Source: CAAGNP01 sp964611185
Lineage (GTDB): Bacteria > Bacteroidota > Bacteroidia > Bacteroidales > UBA932
Length of the DNA: 64,000 bases
Reading direction: 5' to 3'
Assembly: GCA_964611185.1 (NCBI GenBank)
Contig: CAZSXE010000003.1
Location: 32,925-96,924, forward strand
The notes beneath the pieces are model-generated. The model was not told the DNA's origin. It worked only from the letters and a program-made list of their open reading frames with translations, and made no database searches. The translations under genes and the position numbers were made by a program. Positions 53,358 through 61,646 of the stretch are shown piece by piece. The number at the start of each line of letters is the position of its first letter. Position 1 is the first letter of the stretch.

Positions 53358-54646
53358 ACTCTCTCCATATAGCTTTCATAAGCCCCGAGATCGATAAGTC
53401 CGTGTCCCGAAAGGTTAAAAAGTATGGTTTTTTCTTCGCCTGTCTCTTTACATTTAAGAGCTTCTTGTATGGCCACAGCTATTGCATGTGTAGATTCAGG
53501 GGCGGGAATTATCCCCTCTGCTCTGGCAAATAATATTCCTGCTTTAAAGGTATCATCCTGCTTGACATCTACCGCCCTTATCACTTTGTCTTTCAGAAGC
53601 TGACTCATTATGGCTCCAGCTCCGTGGTATCTCAGTCCACCGGCATGTATTGCCGAAGGCTGATAATCACATCCGAGAGAATACATCGGGATAAGAGGTG
53701 TCATTCCGGCAGAATCGCCATAATCATATCGAAACTCCCCTTTTGTCAATTTTGGACATTCGCTGCTTTCCGCTGCAATAAAATCGAAATGTTTTTTTCC
53801 TGCTATCTGATGTCTGAGAAAAGGGAGGGAGATTCCTCCGAAATTTGAACCTCCTCCGAAACAGCCAATAATGATATCAGGATAATCATCGGCAAGTTCA
53901 AACTGTTTTTCCGCTTCAAGTCCTATCACTGTCTGATGAAGCATGACAAAATTCAAGACACTTCCAAGGGTGTATTTCGTATTTGGCTGATTTAAGGCTC
54001 TTTCACACGCTTCTGATATGGCCATTCCGAGACTGCCCGGGGTATCCGGATTTTGAGACAAAAATCTTCTTCCTACTTCGGTCGTGATACCCGGGGAGGG
54101 ATTTACCTTCCCACCATACACCTGCATAACAGCCTTTCTATATGGCTTCTGATCATAGCTTAATCTCACCATAAACACCTCAACATTCAATCCGAAATGT
54201 TTACCTGCAATACAAATAGCTGACCCCCACTGCCCCGCACCAGTCTCAGTAGTGAGGTTTCGCACCCCCTCTATTTTGTTATAATAAGCCTGAGGTATGG
54301 CCGAGTTGAGCTTATGCGATCCCACAGGAGATACGCTTTCATTTTTAAAATATATCTTAGCAGGAGTATCAAGTGCTTTTTCCAATCCGCTTGCCCTCAC
54401 AAGAGGTGATGGTCTGTATATTTGATACAGCTTTTGAATTTCGTGTGGTATATCTATCCATCGTTCCTTAGAAAATTCTTGGTCGATAAGCCCCTTAGCA
54501 AAAAGAGGTTCCATATCTTGAGGCTGGAGAGGCTCTTTGGAAACAGGGTTCAACATGGGTTGAAGAGGATCGATGTCGGCTAAGACATTGTACCATACTT
54601 TAGGAATTTCACTGTCCGGAAGGACAAATTTTTTGGTTAGTTTCAT
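53354..54646 (-). CDS. trpB2: TrpB2-type tryptophan synthase beta chain
   Basis: The PLP enzyme joins indole and serine to tryptophan. At 430 residues, with the long N-terminal part (WYNVLADIDPLQPMLNP) and no trpA beside it, this is the TrpB2 branch. Lys in VGSHKLNSAI near 112 binds PLP, ETGAGQWGSA near 134 is the catalytic loop, and GCFGGGSNFGG near 235 holds the phosphate. A leader peptide with three Trp codons and a terminator lie just upstream, so expression should rise when charged tRNA-Trp is scarce. It may salvage indole rather than complete the main pathway, which is inference. Confidence 0.93.
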   Translation of the reverse strand: MKLTKKFVLPDSEIPKVWYNVLADIDPLQPMLNPVSKEPLQPQDMEPLFAKGLIDQEFSKERWIDIPHEIQKLYQIYRPSPLVRASGLEKALDTPAKIYFKNESVSPVGSHKLNSAIPQAYYNKIEGVRNLTTETGAGQWGSAICIAGKHFGLNVEVFMVRLSYDQKPYRKAVMQVYGGKVNPSPGITTEVGRRFLSQNPDTPGSLGMAISEACERALNQPNTKYTLGSVLNFVMLHQTVIGLEAEKQFELADDYPDIIIGCFGGGSNFGGISLPFLRHQIAGKKHFDFIAAESSECPKLTKGEFRYDYGDSAGMTPLIPMYSLGCDYQPSAIHAGGLRYHGAGAIMSQLLKDKVIRAVDVKQDDTFKAGILFARAEGIIPAPESTHAIAVAIQEALKCKETGEEKTILFNLSGHGLIDLGAYESYMERV

Positions 54647-54660
54647 CTTTGATTATTATT

Positions 54661-54694
54661 AAAAAAAGCCTCTTACGTGCGTACGCAAGAGGCT
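54661..54694 (-). terminator. Attenuator terminator before trpB2
   Basis: On the minus strand AGCCTCTTGCG pairs with CGTAAGAGGCT (one G-U), then TTTTTTT. It lies between the leader peptide and the trpB2 start, so it must be bypassed for trpB2 expression. Confidence 0.9.
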
Positions 54695-54721
54695 GAATAT
54701 ATCTATATACTAATTACATAT

Positions 54722-54796
54722 TTATATCATAGTCGCGACGCAGAAAAATTTTCTGTGCCACCACCAAAACAATATAGATATGTTACTTTGTTTCAT
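54722..54796 (-). CDS. trp leader peptide with Trp-Trp-Trp
   Basis: The ATG at 54796 opens a 24-codon frame reading MKQSNISILFWWW, then HRKFFCVATMI and TAA. Three adjacent TGG codons at 54758-54766 are what a tryptophan attenuator needs: stalling there when tryptophanyl-tRNA is short should prevent the terminator from forming. This corresponds to the Bacteroid-trp type of leader known in the phylum. The -7 box TATCTTTG ends eight bases before the ATG, so the message is almost leaderless. Confidence 0.88.
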   Translation of the reverse strand: MKQSNISILFWWWHRKFFCVATMI

Positions 54797-54804
54797 TATC
54801 TGTG

Positions 54805-54812
54805 CAAAGATA
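54805..54812 (-). promoter_or_regulatory. -7 box of the trp leader transcript
   Basis: TATCTTTG on the minus strand, between the end of the mgsA gene and the leader peptide. It is eight bases from the leader ATG. Confidence 0.65.
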
Positions 54813-54817
54813 AAAAA

Positions 54818-55273
54818 TTATAGTTTCCTATTCAAATAAGTAGAATAATCTTTCACTATTCTTTTATAATCGGAAATAAACAACGGAGAAGATATAAGAA
54901 AATCTGCCGTAGCACGATTGCACGCAGTGGGGAGATTATAGAGATTCGATATTCTAAGCAATGCTTTAACATCTACATCGTGGGGCTGAGGCTGCATCGG
55001 ATCCCATAGAAAAATCACCATATCTATTTTTCCTTCGGCAATAAGGGCGCCTAACTGCTGATCTCCGCCGAGCGGTCCCGATTTAAGGCATCTTATATTA
55101 AGCGTTTTCCCCCTTTCAAGATCTTCCTGAAGGGCCTCGGCAACTAATCTTCCTGTAGTCCCTGTACAGACAAGTGCATAATTTTCCAAAGTTTTTTTAT
55201 TGAATTTCACCCATTCGATAAGGTCTTTCTTTCTGTTGTCGTGAGCCACAAGGGCTATTGTCTTAATACTCAT
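54818..55273 (-). CDS. mgsA: Methylglyoxal synthase
   Basis: It converts dihydroxyacetone phosphate to methylglyoxal, a bypass that frees phosphate. The 151-residue product has the family motifs IALVAHDNRKKDLIEWV at the start, CTGTTGRLV near 37, and SGPLGGDQQLGALI near 65. LWDPMQPQPHDVDVKALLR follows near 91, and the catalytic Asp lies in the GGDQQ segment. It follows the SPFH gene by three bases, so both are cotranscribed. Confidence 0.96.
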   Translation of the reverse strand: MSIKTIALVAHDNRKKDLIEWVKFNKKTLENYALVCTGTTGRLVAEALQEDLERGKTLNIRCLKSGPLGGDQQLGALIAEGKIDMVIFLWDPMQPQPHDVDVKALLRISNLYNLPTACNRATADFLISSPLFISDYKRIVKDYSTYLNRKL

Positions 55274-55276
55274 ATA

Positions 55277-56266
55277 TTATTTTAATTTATCTAAATTCAA
55301 CATCACACCATTTCCCTGTCCGAGCATATATGTAGGGAGCTTTCCATCCCATTTATTGACCCATTCAAGCTCAATGATACGAGGATTGTTCGAGATAGAA
55401 CGCCCCTTAATCTGTAGTGCCTCTGCCTCTCCCTGCGCCTTGAGGATAGCAATATTTTTATTAATCTCTGCTTGAATCTGCTCTTCGCGCTTCTGTTTTG
55501 TAATCTCTACCAAGGCGAGAACCCGCTGTTCTTCAAGTTTTTTAGCATTAATCGCTTGCTCGTATTCAGGGTTAAAATATACTTCACGAATATCTATCTG
55601 ATTAAGAATCAGGTGATAAGTGCTGATATCTTCTCTCATTTTCTCAAAAACCTCATCTTGAATATTTTGTCTTTCGGTAGAATAGACTCCGATGGGATCA
55701 TATTTGGAAACTATCAGGGCAAGAGATGATTTAAGTTTAGCTTTTATGACATTCTCTTCTATCCAGTAAAATCTTCCGGCCGCTGAGTTATCTTCGCCAG
55801 CTACCTTGTCATATATCCACCACGCATATTGGGGGTCTATCTGCCATGAAGCCGAAATGTCAAATCCCATCTTGATACCGTCACGGGTAGGTGCCCACAC
55901 AGTACCTGACTGAGTGGCATCTGCTTTATAACTTTTATATTCCGCACTGTTGCGATCTACTACTTTGCTCTCCGCACAGGTATATACTTGAATCGTCTTA
56001 TCCATTTTCTGAACCGTATTCCAAGGTGGAATAATATGCCATCCGGTGGGTCTTGTGTGTTCCTGGACTCCCGCCGGGGTAATTACCACACCTACTTCCT
56101 GTGCAGGAATTACTGTAAGGAAAGAGAGTACAAAAATCATAGCACATCCCACTATCAGAGAAAATGCAGTTAAAGGTGGTTTTTTTCCACTTCTGAATTT
56201 AATAAAACGGGTGAAAAAATAGGCAATAAGAACCACCGCGATAAAAATAAGAACATCTTTTATCAT
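55277..56266 (-). CDS. SPFH/prohibitin-family membrane protein
   Basis: The 329-residue product has two N-terminal hydrophobic segments (residues about 4-16 and 33-53), then a band-7/PHB domain with EVGVVITPAGVQEHTRPTGW and KMGFDISASWQIDP. A long charged coiled coil (about 225-290) ends in EAEALQIKGRSISNNP. Such proteins form large ring or cage assemblies in the inner membrane and affect protease or lipid-domain organisation. It is cotranscribed with mgsA. Confidence 0.88.
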   Translation of the reverse strand: MIKDVLIFIAVVLIAYFFTRFIKFRSGKKPPLTAFSLIVGCAMIFVLSFLTVIPAQEVGVVITPAGVQEHTRPTGWHIIPPWNTVQKMDKTIQVYTCAESKVVDRNSAEYKSYKADATQSGTVWAPTRDGIKMGFDISASWQIDPQYAWWIYDKVAGEDNSAAGRFYWIEENVIKAKLKSSLALIVSKYDPIGVYSTERQNIQDEVFEKMREDISTYHLILNQIDIREVYFNPEYEQAINAKKLEEQRVLALVEITKQKREEQIQAEINKNIAILKAQGEAEALQIKGRSISNNPRIIELEWVNKWDGKLPTYMLGQGNGVMLNLDKLK

Positions 56267-56298
56267 AATCTTTATATTTAAACAGTTTCTTAAAGTGC

Positions 56299-56334
56299 CA
56301 AATATACAAATAACCCGCCAAATTATTATATTCG
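56299..56334. promoter_or_regulatory. Divergent promoters of the SPFH gene and rsmE
   Basis: TATATTTG on the minus strand (56306 to 56299) serves the SPFH-mgsA pair. On the plus strand TATATTCG (56327-56334) is a variant box, separated from the rsmE ATG only by CACT, the same four-base gap seen at ruvX and the btuC-like gene. Confidence 0.5.
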
Positions 56335-56338
56335 CACT

Positions 56339-57094
56339 ATGGAAATTTTCTATTCTAATGAAATAAACGGAGATATTATCACCCTATCTCCCAAAGAATC
56401 AGCTCATTGCATAAGAGTTATGCGAAACAGAATCGGTTCGGAGGTCAGAGTAAGCGGAGGAGACGGAAATCTGTACAAATGTGAAGTTACAGACGATAAT
56501 CCCGAATCGGTACATCTACGCATAATCTCTATCGAGGGTGGATTTGGCAAGCATAATTACTTTCTCCATATCGGCATAGCCCCCACTAAAAATATAGACA
56601 GATTCGAGTGGTTTCTTGAAAAAGGGACAGAGATAGGTATCGACAAGGTAACACCTCTGCTTTGCGACCACTCCGAGCGCAAAATATTCAGACAAGACAG
56701 GGGGGAAAGAGTCATAATTGCAGCAGCGAAACAATCCCTTAAAGGGGATGTTCCATCTATTGATCCCCTTACCTCTTTTCATGATTTCATCGCAGAGGCA
56801 AAATTATTTGACGGAGGAAAATTTATAGCATATTGCGATAGCGAACTTATTGATAATGAGGGTATTCCTATAAGGAGGATTTCCATAAACAAGGCGCTTT
56901 CTCAGACAATCGACAAGTATAAAATTCTTCGCACCATGGTTCTTATCGGCCCCGAGGGAGATTTCTCTCTTGAAGAGATAAAAATGGCTGCCGATGCGGG
57001 ATTTATCCCAATAAGCCTCGGAGAATCGCGACTGCGTACTGAAACAGCCGCACTCGTAGCTACTTTGGCGCACTACTTGTTTTTATTGTCGTAA
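56339..57094 (+). CDS. rsmE: 16S rRNA m3U1498 methyltransferase
   Basis: RsmE methylates U1498 of 16S rRNA. The 251-residue product has the N-terminal PUA-like domain (LSPKESAHCIRVMRNR) and the SPOUT knot with GIAPTKNIDRFEWFLEKGTE, VLIGPEGDFSLEEI and ISLGESRLRTETAA. Its 3' end overlaps the end of the tsaC-like gene on the other strand by 12 bases. Confidence 0.95.
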   Translation: MEIFYSNEINGDIITLSPKESAHCIRVMRNRIGSEVRVSGGDGNLYKCEVTDDNPESVHLRIISIEGGFGKHNYFLHIGIAPTKNIDRFEWFLEKGTEIGIDKVTPLLCDHSERKIFRQDRGERVIIAAAKQSLKGDVPSIDPLTSFHDFIAEAKLFDGGKFIAYCDSELIDNEGIPIRRISINKALSQTIDKYKILRTMVLIGPEGDFSLEEIKMAADAGFIPISLGESRLRTETAALVATLAHYLFLLS

Positions 57095-57661
57095 AATCTC
57101 AATCTCACCTCCCATCCCTATTTTTATAATAGAGGAGGCTTTATGGGTACCATTGTCATAGACGGGATCGGCAATCCAGTCCGAAGCTTTTATTATCTCT
57201 GCGTTAATGTCGCAATAAGATGCAGGAGAGGGACTTCCGGAGATATTTGCCGAAGTGGAAATCAGAGGTTTATTGAATTTTCTTATTAGTTCTACACAAA
57301 ACTCACACATCGGAATACGAATGGCGATGCTTCCATCCTCGGCTACTACATTGGGAGCAATCCCTTTTCCGTCTTTGGAAACTATGGCTTGCGGATAAAT
57401 AATCGTCACAGGATTTGTACTAATCTCTGTTATTTGCACTGCCATTTCAGGAATTTCTTTTACATATCTGCATATCATATCCATATCACAGGCAAGCGTA
57501 ACAAGACTTTTTGAATCAGAACGCTTTTTGATTTTATAAATTTTATCTACGGCTTCACGATTGGTAGCATCGCACCCTATTCCCCAGATGGTGTCGGTAG
57601 GATAAAGGATAATTCCGCCGTTTTTCAAAATTTCAATTGCTTCTTTTATCTCCGTATTCAT
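57083..57661 (-). CDS. tsaC: L-threonylcarbamoyladenylate synthase (Sua5/YciO/YrdC family)
   Basis: It makes threonylcarbamoyl-AMP, the precursor of t6A37 in tRNA. The 192-residue product has GGIILYPTDTIWGIGCDA near 15 and YKIKKRSDSKSLVTLACD near 42. Also visible are SIAIRIPM and LISTSANISGSPSPASY (ATP/tRNA-binding segments). The start lies inside the end of the upstream EEP gene (29-base overlap). A second YrdC-like protein could be the main TsaC, so the symbol is probable only. Confidence 0.82.
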   Translation of the reverse strand: MNTEIKEAIEILKNGGIILYPTDTIWGIGCDATNREAVDKIYKIKKRSDSKSLVTLACDMDMICRYVKEIPEMAVQITEISTNPVTIIYPQAIVSKDGKGIAPNVVAEDGSIAIRIPMCEFCVELIRKFNKPLISTSANISGSPSPASYCDINAEIIKASDWIADPVYDNGTHKASSIIKIGMGGEIEILRQ

Positions 57662-58757
57662 TGTTTTTATAAATTATAGTCGAAACAGGATAATGATCCG
57701 ACAATTTTATTCTTGTAGTTGTATGAGATTTTACATGGAACGATTCCGGTACTAATATAAAGTCTATTCTGAGTAATGGCCACAAAACAGAGTATGTGGC
57801 ACTGAATCCATGCCCCGCTTCGAGGAATGTATCATTGCTCAACTTGCTCAGTTTATGGTAAGTATAGGACATAGGGGTATCGTTAAAATCTCCACATATT
57901 ATCGAAGGATGGTCACATTTGTCAATGTGTTTCATAACCATATCTACTTGCAAAGCTCTTTTGTAATTGGAAATTTTCACCTTTCCGTGTACTTCGGCAA
58001 ACTCCTTCGACACCTCTTCGTATCCATCAGCCAATTTCTTCATAAAAGAAGTCGGCGATATGTTATATGATTCCAAATGATTGTTATAAACTCTGATTTT
58101 GAAATTGTTGCTCTGTATATCCGAATAGATTGAAAGATTTGTACTCCCTTTAAAACTTATAATACCTTTAGATACAATAGGATATTTACTGATAGTCAGA
58201 TTTCCGAAAAAATAGTTATCACGGATTTTAAAAAAATGATAATGTCTGTAGGGATAACCGGTAAACATCTCATAAATCAAAGAAGTATCAGGAACACTGA
58301 ACTCTTGAAAACAGGCAATATCAGGTCTTTGTTCTTCAATAAATTTAATAACACTGTCTCTGCAAGCCTCTCTTGAAAATCCCTGACGAGACGAAGCAAA
58401 CTGCCCCGTATTGTAAGTAACTATTCTATAAGGAGTTCCGTCAGACTGAACCTCTTCATTACCTATTTTAAAATAATATTCACAAAACAGAAGAGATGGG
58501 AGCAGAGAGACAATGGGAATCCACACAGATTTTGACCTCCTTACAATAGCAATAATCAGTAGGATAAAATTAATTGTAAAAATAGGGATAAAATAGAGTC
58601 CGAAAAATCCAGGAAGCCAAAAATGTGCTGGGTTTATAAATATGGATATATATGAGATGAAAAGGGAAATTGAAAATACAATCAGTATTATTCTGAAAAT
58701 AAGACTGAGAAAGCCATGATGTTTTTTTGCATAATGCTTATTCTTCCCTTTCTTCAT
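57633..58757 (-). CDS. Endonuclease/exonuclease/phosphatase family protein, membrane-anchored
   Basis: The 374-residue product has three hydrophobic segments in the first 95 residues and then an EEP domain. Its motifs are IVTYNTGQF, ACFQEF (metal-binding Glu), NNHLES (His, Asn), CGDFNDTP (Asp, Asn) and LSDHYPV (catalytic His). Relatives include membrane-tethered phosphodiesterases of unknown target. Substrate unknown. It lies between the rhomboid gene (11 bases upstream) and the tsaC-like gene. Confidence 0.85.
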   Translation of the reverse strand: MKKGKNKHYAKKHHGFLSLIFRIILIVFSISLFISYISIFINPAHFWLPGFFGLYFIPIFTINFILLIIAIVRRSKSVWIPIVSLLPSLLFCEYYFKIGNEEVQSDGTPYRIVTYNTGQFASSRQGFSREACRDSVIKFIEEQRPDIACFQEFSVPDTSLIYEMFTGYPYRHYHFFKIRDNYFFGNLTISKYPIVSKGIISFKGSTNLSIYSDIQSNNFKIRVYNNHLESYNISPTSFMKKLADGYEEVSKEFAEVHGKVKISNYKRALQVDMVMKHIDKCDHPSIICGDFNDTPMSYTYHKLSKLSNDTFLEAGHGFSATYSVLWPLLRIDFILVPESFHVKSHTTTRIKLSDHYPVSTIIYKNNEYGDKRSN

Positions 58758-58768
58758 ATCTTTCCACG

Positions 58769-59458
58769 CTAATAGTAGAGCTTGTTCTTCTTTTTCCAGT
58801 ATAAAATCAATAAAACACCGAATAGCATCCCTCCGAGGTGGGCAAAATGAGCAACATTGTCACCTGAAGCTCCACCCATAGCTCCGGTTAATCCGGAAAT
58901 CAGCTCTATCGCGCCGAAGATAATTACAAACCACTTCGCCTTCAGGGCAATAGGTGGGAAAATCAAACGCATTACATTGTTCGGGAACATCATACCATAA
59001 GCTAAAAGCAATCCGTATATAGCCCCTGATGCACCTACAGTAGGGGTCATCATAAGATTGTGCATCGCAATACTTGCAGCCTGGTCGCCTGCGGCAATAG
59101 CAGAAGTCCACGAAGAGACCTGTATCGCCATCACCCCTTCGTGCAATAAAGCAGCACCGAGTCCAGTCACCATATAGTAGAGGAAAAACTTTTTCCCTCC
59201 CCACATATTTTCAAGGACACTTCCGAAAATCCACAAAGTGTACATGTTAAAGAACAGATGCCAAAATCCGCCATGCATAAATATATGCGTTATTATCTGA
59301 TATGGCTTGAAAAAAGGGGAACCGAAATAAAAGAGGGCAAAATGCTCATACATAAAGTTTTCCGAAAACATCGTTACGACAAGCATTATCACATTTATTA
59401 TAATGATGTTTTTTACCACAGGGGGCATACTGTTCCTTAAAGAATCTCCAAATCCCAT
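58769..59458 (-). CDS. Rhomboid intramembrane serine protease
   Basis: The 229-residue product has about six membrane helices and the family's catalytic motifs. HIFMHGGFWHLFFNMYTL carries the WR-loop region His/Asn, GASGAIYG holds the Ser nucleophile near 144, and NVAHFAHLGGMLFG contains the catalytic His near 207. It starts one base after the mutL stop in the same operon. Its substrates are unknown. Confidence 0.93.
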   Translation of the reverse strand: MGFGDSLRNSMPPVVKNIIIINVIMLVVTMFSENFMYEHFALFYFGSPFFKPYQIITHIFMHGGFWHLFFNMYTLWIFGSVLENMWGGKKFFLYYMVTGLGAALLHEGVMAIQVSSWTSAIAAGDQAASIAMHNLMMTPTVGASGAIYGLLLAYGMMFPNNVMRLIFPPIALKAKWFVIIFGAIELISGLTGAMGGASGDNVAHFAHLGGMLFGVLLILYWKKKNKLYY

Positions 59459-59459
59459 A

Positions 59460-61226
59460 TTACATTTTTTTATCTAATTCCTCCAAAGTTATTATAGTCA
59501 TACACATTTTCCCGTCAGGAGTGCGATCGGGCTGTGTACATGCAAACAATGAGTCCACCAATAATTGTGCCTCGATGCTGCTCATCCCCTTAGAAAATCC
59601 CCCAGCAGCAGATTTAGCCATAGATATGGCAATGCGGGACCTTTCATCAGCTCTGAAAAAATCATCGGAACTCCCTTCGGATAAGGTATTTATCAAATCA
59701 TCAATACTTCTTCGAGCCGAATCCAAATCGGTCGAATAACCGTCAGGAAGCCCGTTTACAGCGATAGTCAATGGGCCGAAAGGGGTGATATCAAATCCCA
59801 AAAGATGAAGTCTTTCCGGTTTTTCCATCAGGATGGAATATGAGGCAGAATTAAGTTCGATAGTAAGGGGGAAAAGAGTCTCCTGTGCCACAGGACTTCC
59901 ATCATCAAGCGACTTCAAATATCTTTCGTAAAAAATTCTCTCTTTTGCACGCCTTATGTTTATCAAAAGCAATCCGGACTTGACAGGGGTCAACAGATAC
60001 TTTCCTTGAATCTGTAAGGTGTTTTTTCCGTTAGGTATCTGCTCCTCAAACACTTCTCCGTACCCCTGTACAATAAAGTTATTTTTATTACTGTAAGAAT
60101 TATCACTATGTTCAGCCTCAGCCGTATCAAACGGATTGAAGAGCGGATCATAATTAATTTTGGGGGGAGGGACAAAAAGGCCTTTACGGGCCGGAGGAAT
60201 ATCCGGGACACCCTCCATATCAAAATCGATACTCGGCCCCAAGGAATTCATTCCCAAAGCCTCACGGACAGCAGCATTCAATATTTCAAATACTGACGAT
60301 TCGTTTTCAAATTTAATTTCTGTTTTGGCAGGATGAATATTAATGTCAATATTTCCCGGGTCTATCTCGAAAAAAATGAAGTAGGCAGGTAAATAGCCGT
60401 CGGGAATTAACTTATTATACGCCTTCAACACTGCTTTATGCAGGTAGGGCGATCTGAAATATCTCCCGTTTACAAAAAAATATTGATTACCGGAACTTTT
60501 CTTGGCATCTTCAGGCTTCCCGACAAACCCCGAAATACACACTATCGATGTATCGGTCTTAACATCGACAAGCTCTTTTATCATCTCACGACCGCAAATT
60601 TCAAGTATTCTCTGCTTTATGTTCTGAACAGGACGAAGCACATATACCTCTTTTTTATTATGAATGAGCCTGAGTGCCACTTCGGGATGGCATAGCGCCA
60701 CCCTGCAAAACTCCGAATCAATGTTTCTGAACTCCGCATTATCCGATTTGAGAAATTTTCTCCTCGCTGGGACATTGTAAAAAATATTTCTTACAGAAAT
60801 ACAAGTACCATTCTGGGTAGAAACAGGCTCCTGCGAGACAAAGGTAGATTCGCTGAAATGCACCTCTGTACCCACTTCAGAACCGCTTTTTTTAGTTTTG
60901 AGGGTTACTTCCGATATAGCTGCTATTGAGGCGAGAGCCTCTCCTCTGAAACCATAAGTGAGAATAGAATGAAGATCCTCCGCTACTGAAATTTTGGATG
61001 TCGCATGACGGGCAAAGCAGAGTTTAGCCTCTTCATCACTCATTCCGCACCCATCATCAAAGACCTGAATAAGGGTGCGACCGGCATCTTCGATATTTAC
61101 AGAAATATTTATAGCTCCTGCATCTATTGAGTTTTCCACAAGCTCTTTTACAACAGAAGAAGGCCTCTGAACGACCTCGCCTGCGGCAATAAGATTGGAT
61201 ATATGTGAAGGAAGAACCTGAAGCAT
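59460..61226 (-). CDS. mutL: DNA mismatch repair protein MutL with degenerate endonuclease motif
   Basis: MutL links MutS to downstream repair. The N-terminal GHKL ATPase is intact: VVKELVENSIDAGA near 30, DDGCGM near 60, and YGFRGEALASI near 95. The C-terminal domain (about 390-588) dimerises. The nicking motif DQHA(X)2E(X)4E appears as NIRRAKERIFYE, where the metal-binding Asp and His are replaced. The late CPHGRP motif appears as TPDGKM, so this MutL probably does not nick DNA. Length is normal at 588 residues. It follows the small membrane protein gene by one base. Confidence 0.94.
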   Translation of the reverse strand: MLQVLPSHISNLIAAGEVVQRPSSVVKELVENSIDAGAINISVNIEDAGRTLIQVFDDGCGMSDEEAKLCFARHATSKISVAEDLHSILTYGFRGEALASIAAISEVTLKTKKSGSEVGTEVHFSESTFVSQEPVSTQNGTCISVRNIFYNVPARRKFLKSDNAEFRNIDSEFCRVALCHPEVALRLIHNKKEVYVLRPVQNIKQRILEICGREMIKELVDVKTDTSIVCISGFVGKPEDAKKSSGNQYFFVNGRYFRSPYLHKAVLKAYNKLIPDGYLPAYFIFFEIDPGNIDINIHPAKTEIKFENESSVFEILNAAVREALGMNSLGPSIDFDMEGVPDIPPARKGLFVPPPKINYDPLFNPFDTAEAEHSDNSYSNKNNFIVQGYGEVFEEQIPNGKNTLQIQGKYLLTPVKSGLLLINIRRAKERIFYERYLKSLDDGSPVAQETLFPLTIELNSASYSILMEKPERLHLLGFDITPFGPLTIAVNGLPDGYSTDLDSARRSIDDLINTLSEGSSDDFFRADERSRIAISMAKSAAGGFSKGMSSIEAQLLVDSLFACTQPDRTPDGKMCMTIITLEELDKKM

Positions 61227-61227
61227 A

Positions 61228-61563
61228 CTATTTTAGAAGATCTAAAAACCAGCCGAAATAATTGGCAAAATAATAAATGAGAATAAATAAAATCAACAAT
61301 GTGACATATCCCACGATCTTACTCACTTTACCACTCATATCATGCCTCGAATTTCGCTCTGAAGAGTAGCGAATACTCCCTCTTATCTTTTTTCCGGGGA
61401 TGTAATTATCACTTTGGTAAGGTTTACCCTCTTTCTTGGCTTTCTCTCTCTTAGCCTCCTCCTCCAACCCGTGAATACGCTCTCTCGTTTCATCATAATA
61501 TATCGGCGTATAATGAAATACGCGATGCTTAGGTGTCTTGAAAAAACTGATATTAATTCCCAT
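61228..61563 (-). CDS. Small conserved membrane protein upstream of mutL
   Basis: The 111-residue product is charged and probably coiled over most of its length (ETRERIHGLEEEAKREKAKK). It has one membrane helix at the C terminus (about 87-107, VGYVTLLILFILIYYFA). I know of no function. Its link with mutL is seen in other Bacteroidota from memory. It starts the mutL-rhomboid-EEP-tsaC operon. Confidence 0.6.
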   Translation of the reverse strand: MGINISFFKTPKHRVFHYTPIYYDETRERIHGLEEEAKREKAKKEGKPYQSDNYIPGKKIRGSIRYSSERNSRHDMSGKVSKIVGYVTLLILFILIYYFANYFGWFLDLLK

Positions 61564-61593
61564 AATTTTAATATTAAAAGGGTAAACAATTCA

Positions 61594-61601
61594 CAAAGAT
61601 A
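61594..61601 (-). promoter_or_regulatory. -7 box of the mutL operon
   Basis: TATCTTTG on the minus strand, 30 bases upstream of the start of the small membrane protein gene. It lies 11 bases from the left direct repeat that flanks ATPase no. 2. Confidence 0.65.
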
Positions 61602-61612
61602 GCAAAATTTAC

Positions 61613-61637
61613 TATTTTTGTGATGGATAAAAAAAAG
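61613..61637. repeat. Direct repeat, left copy, flanking ATPase no. 2
   Basis: These 25 bases (TATTTTTGTGATGGAT, then eight A and G) match 63005-63029 with one difference (T61624 versus C63016). This copy carries an orphan TATTTTTG box pointing into the 3' end of the ATPase gene, antisense to it. Confidence 0.85.
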
Positions 61638-61646
61638 ATTGGATAT

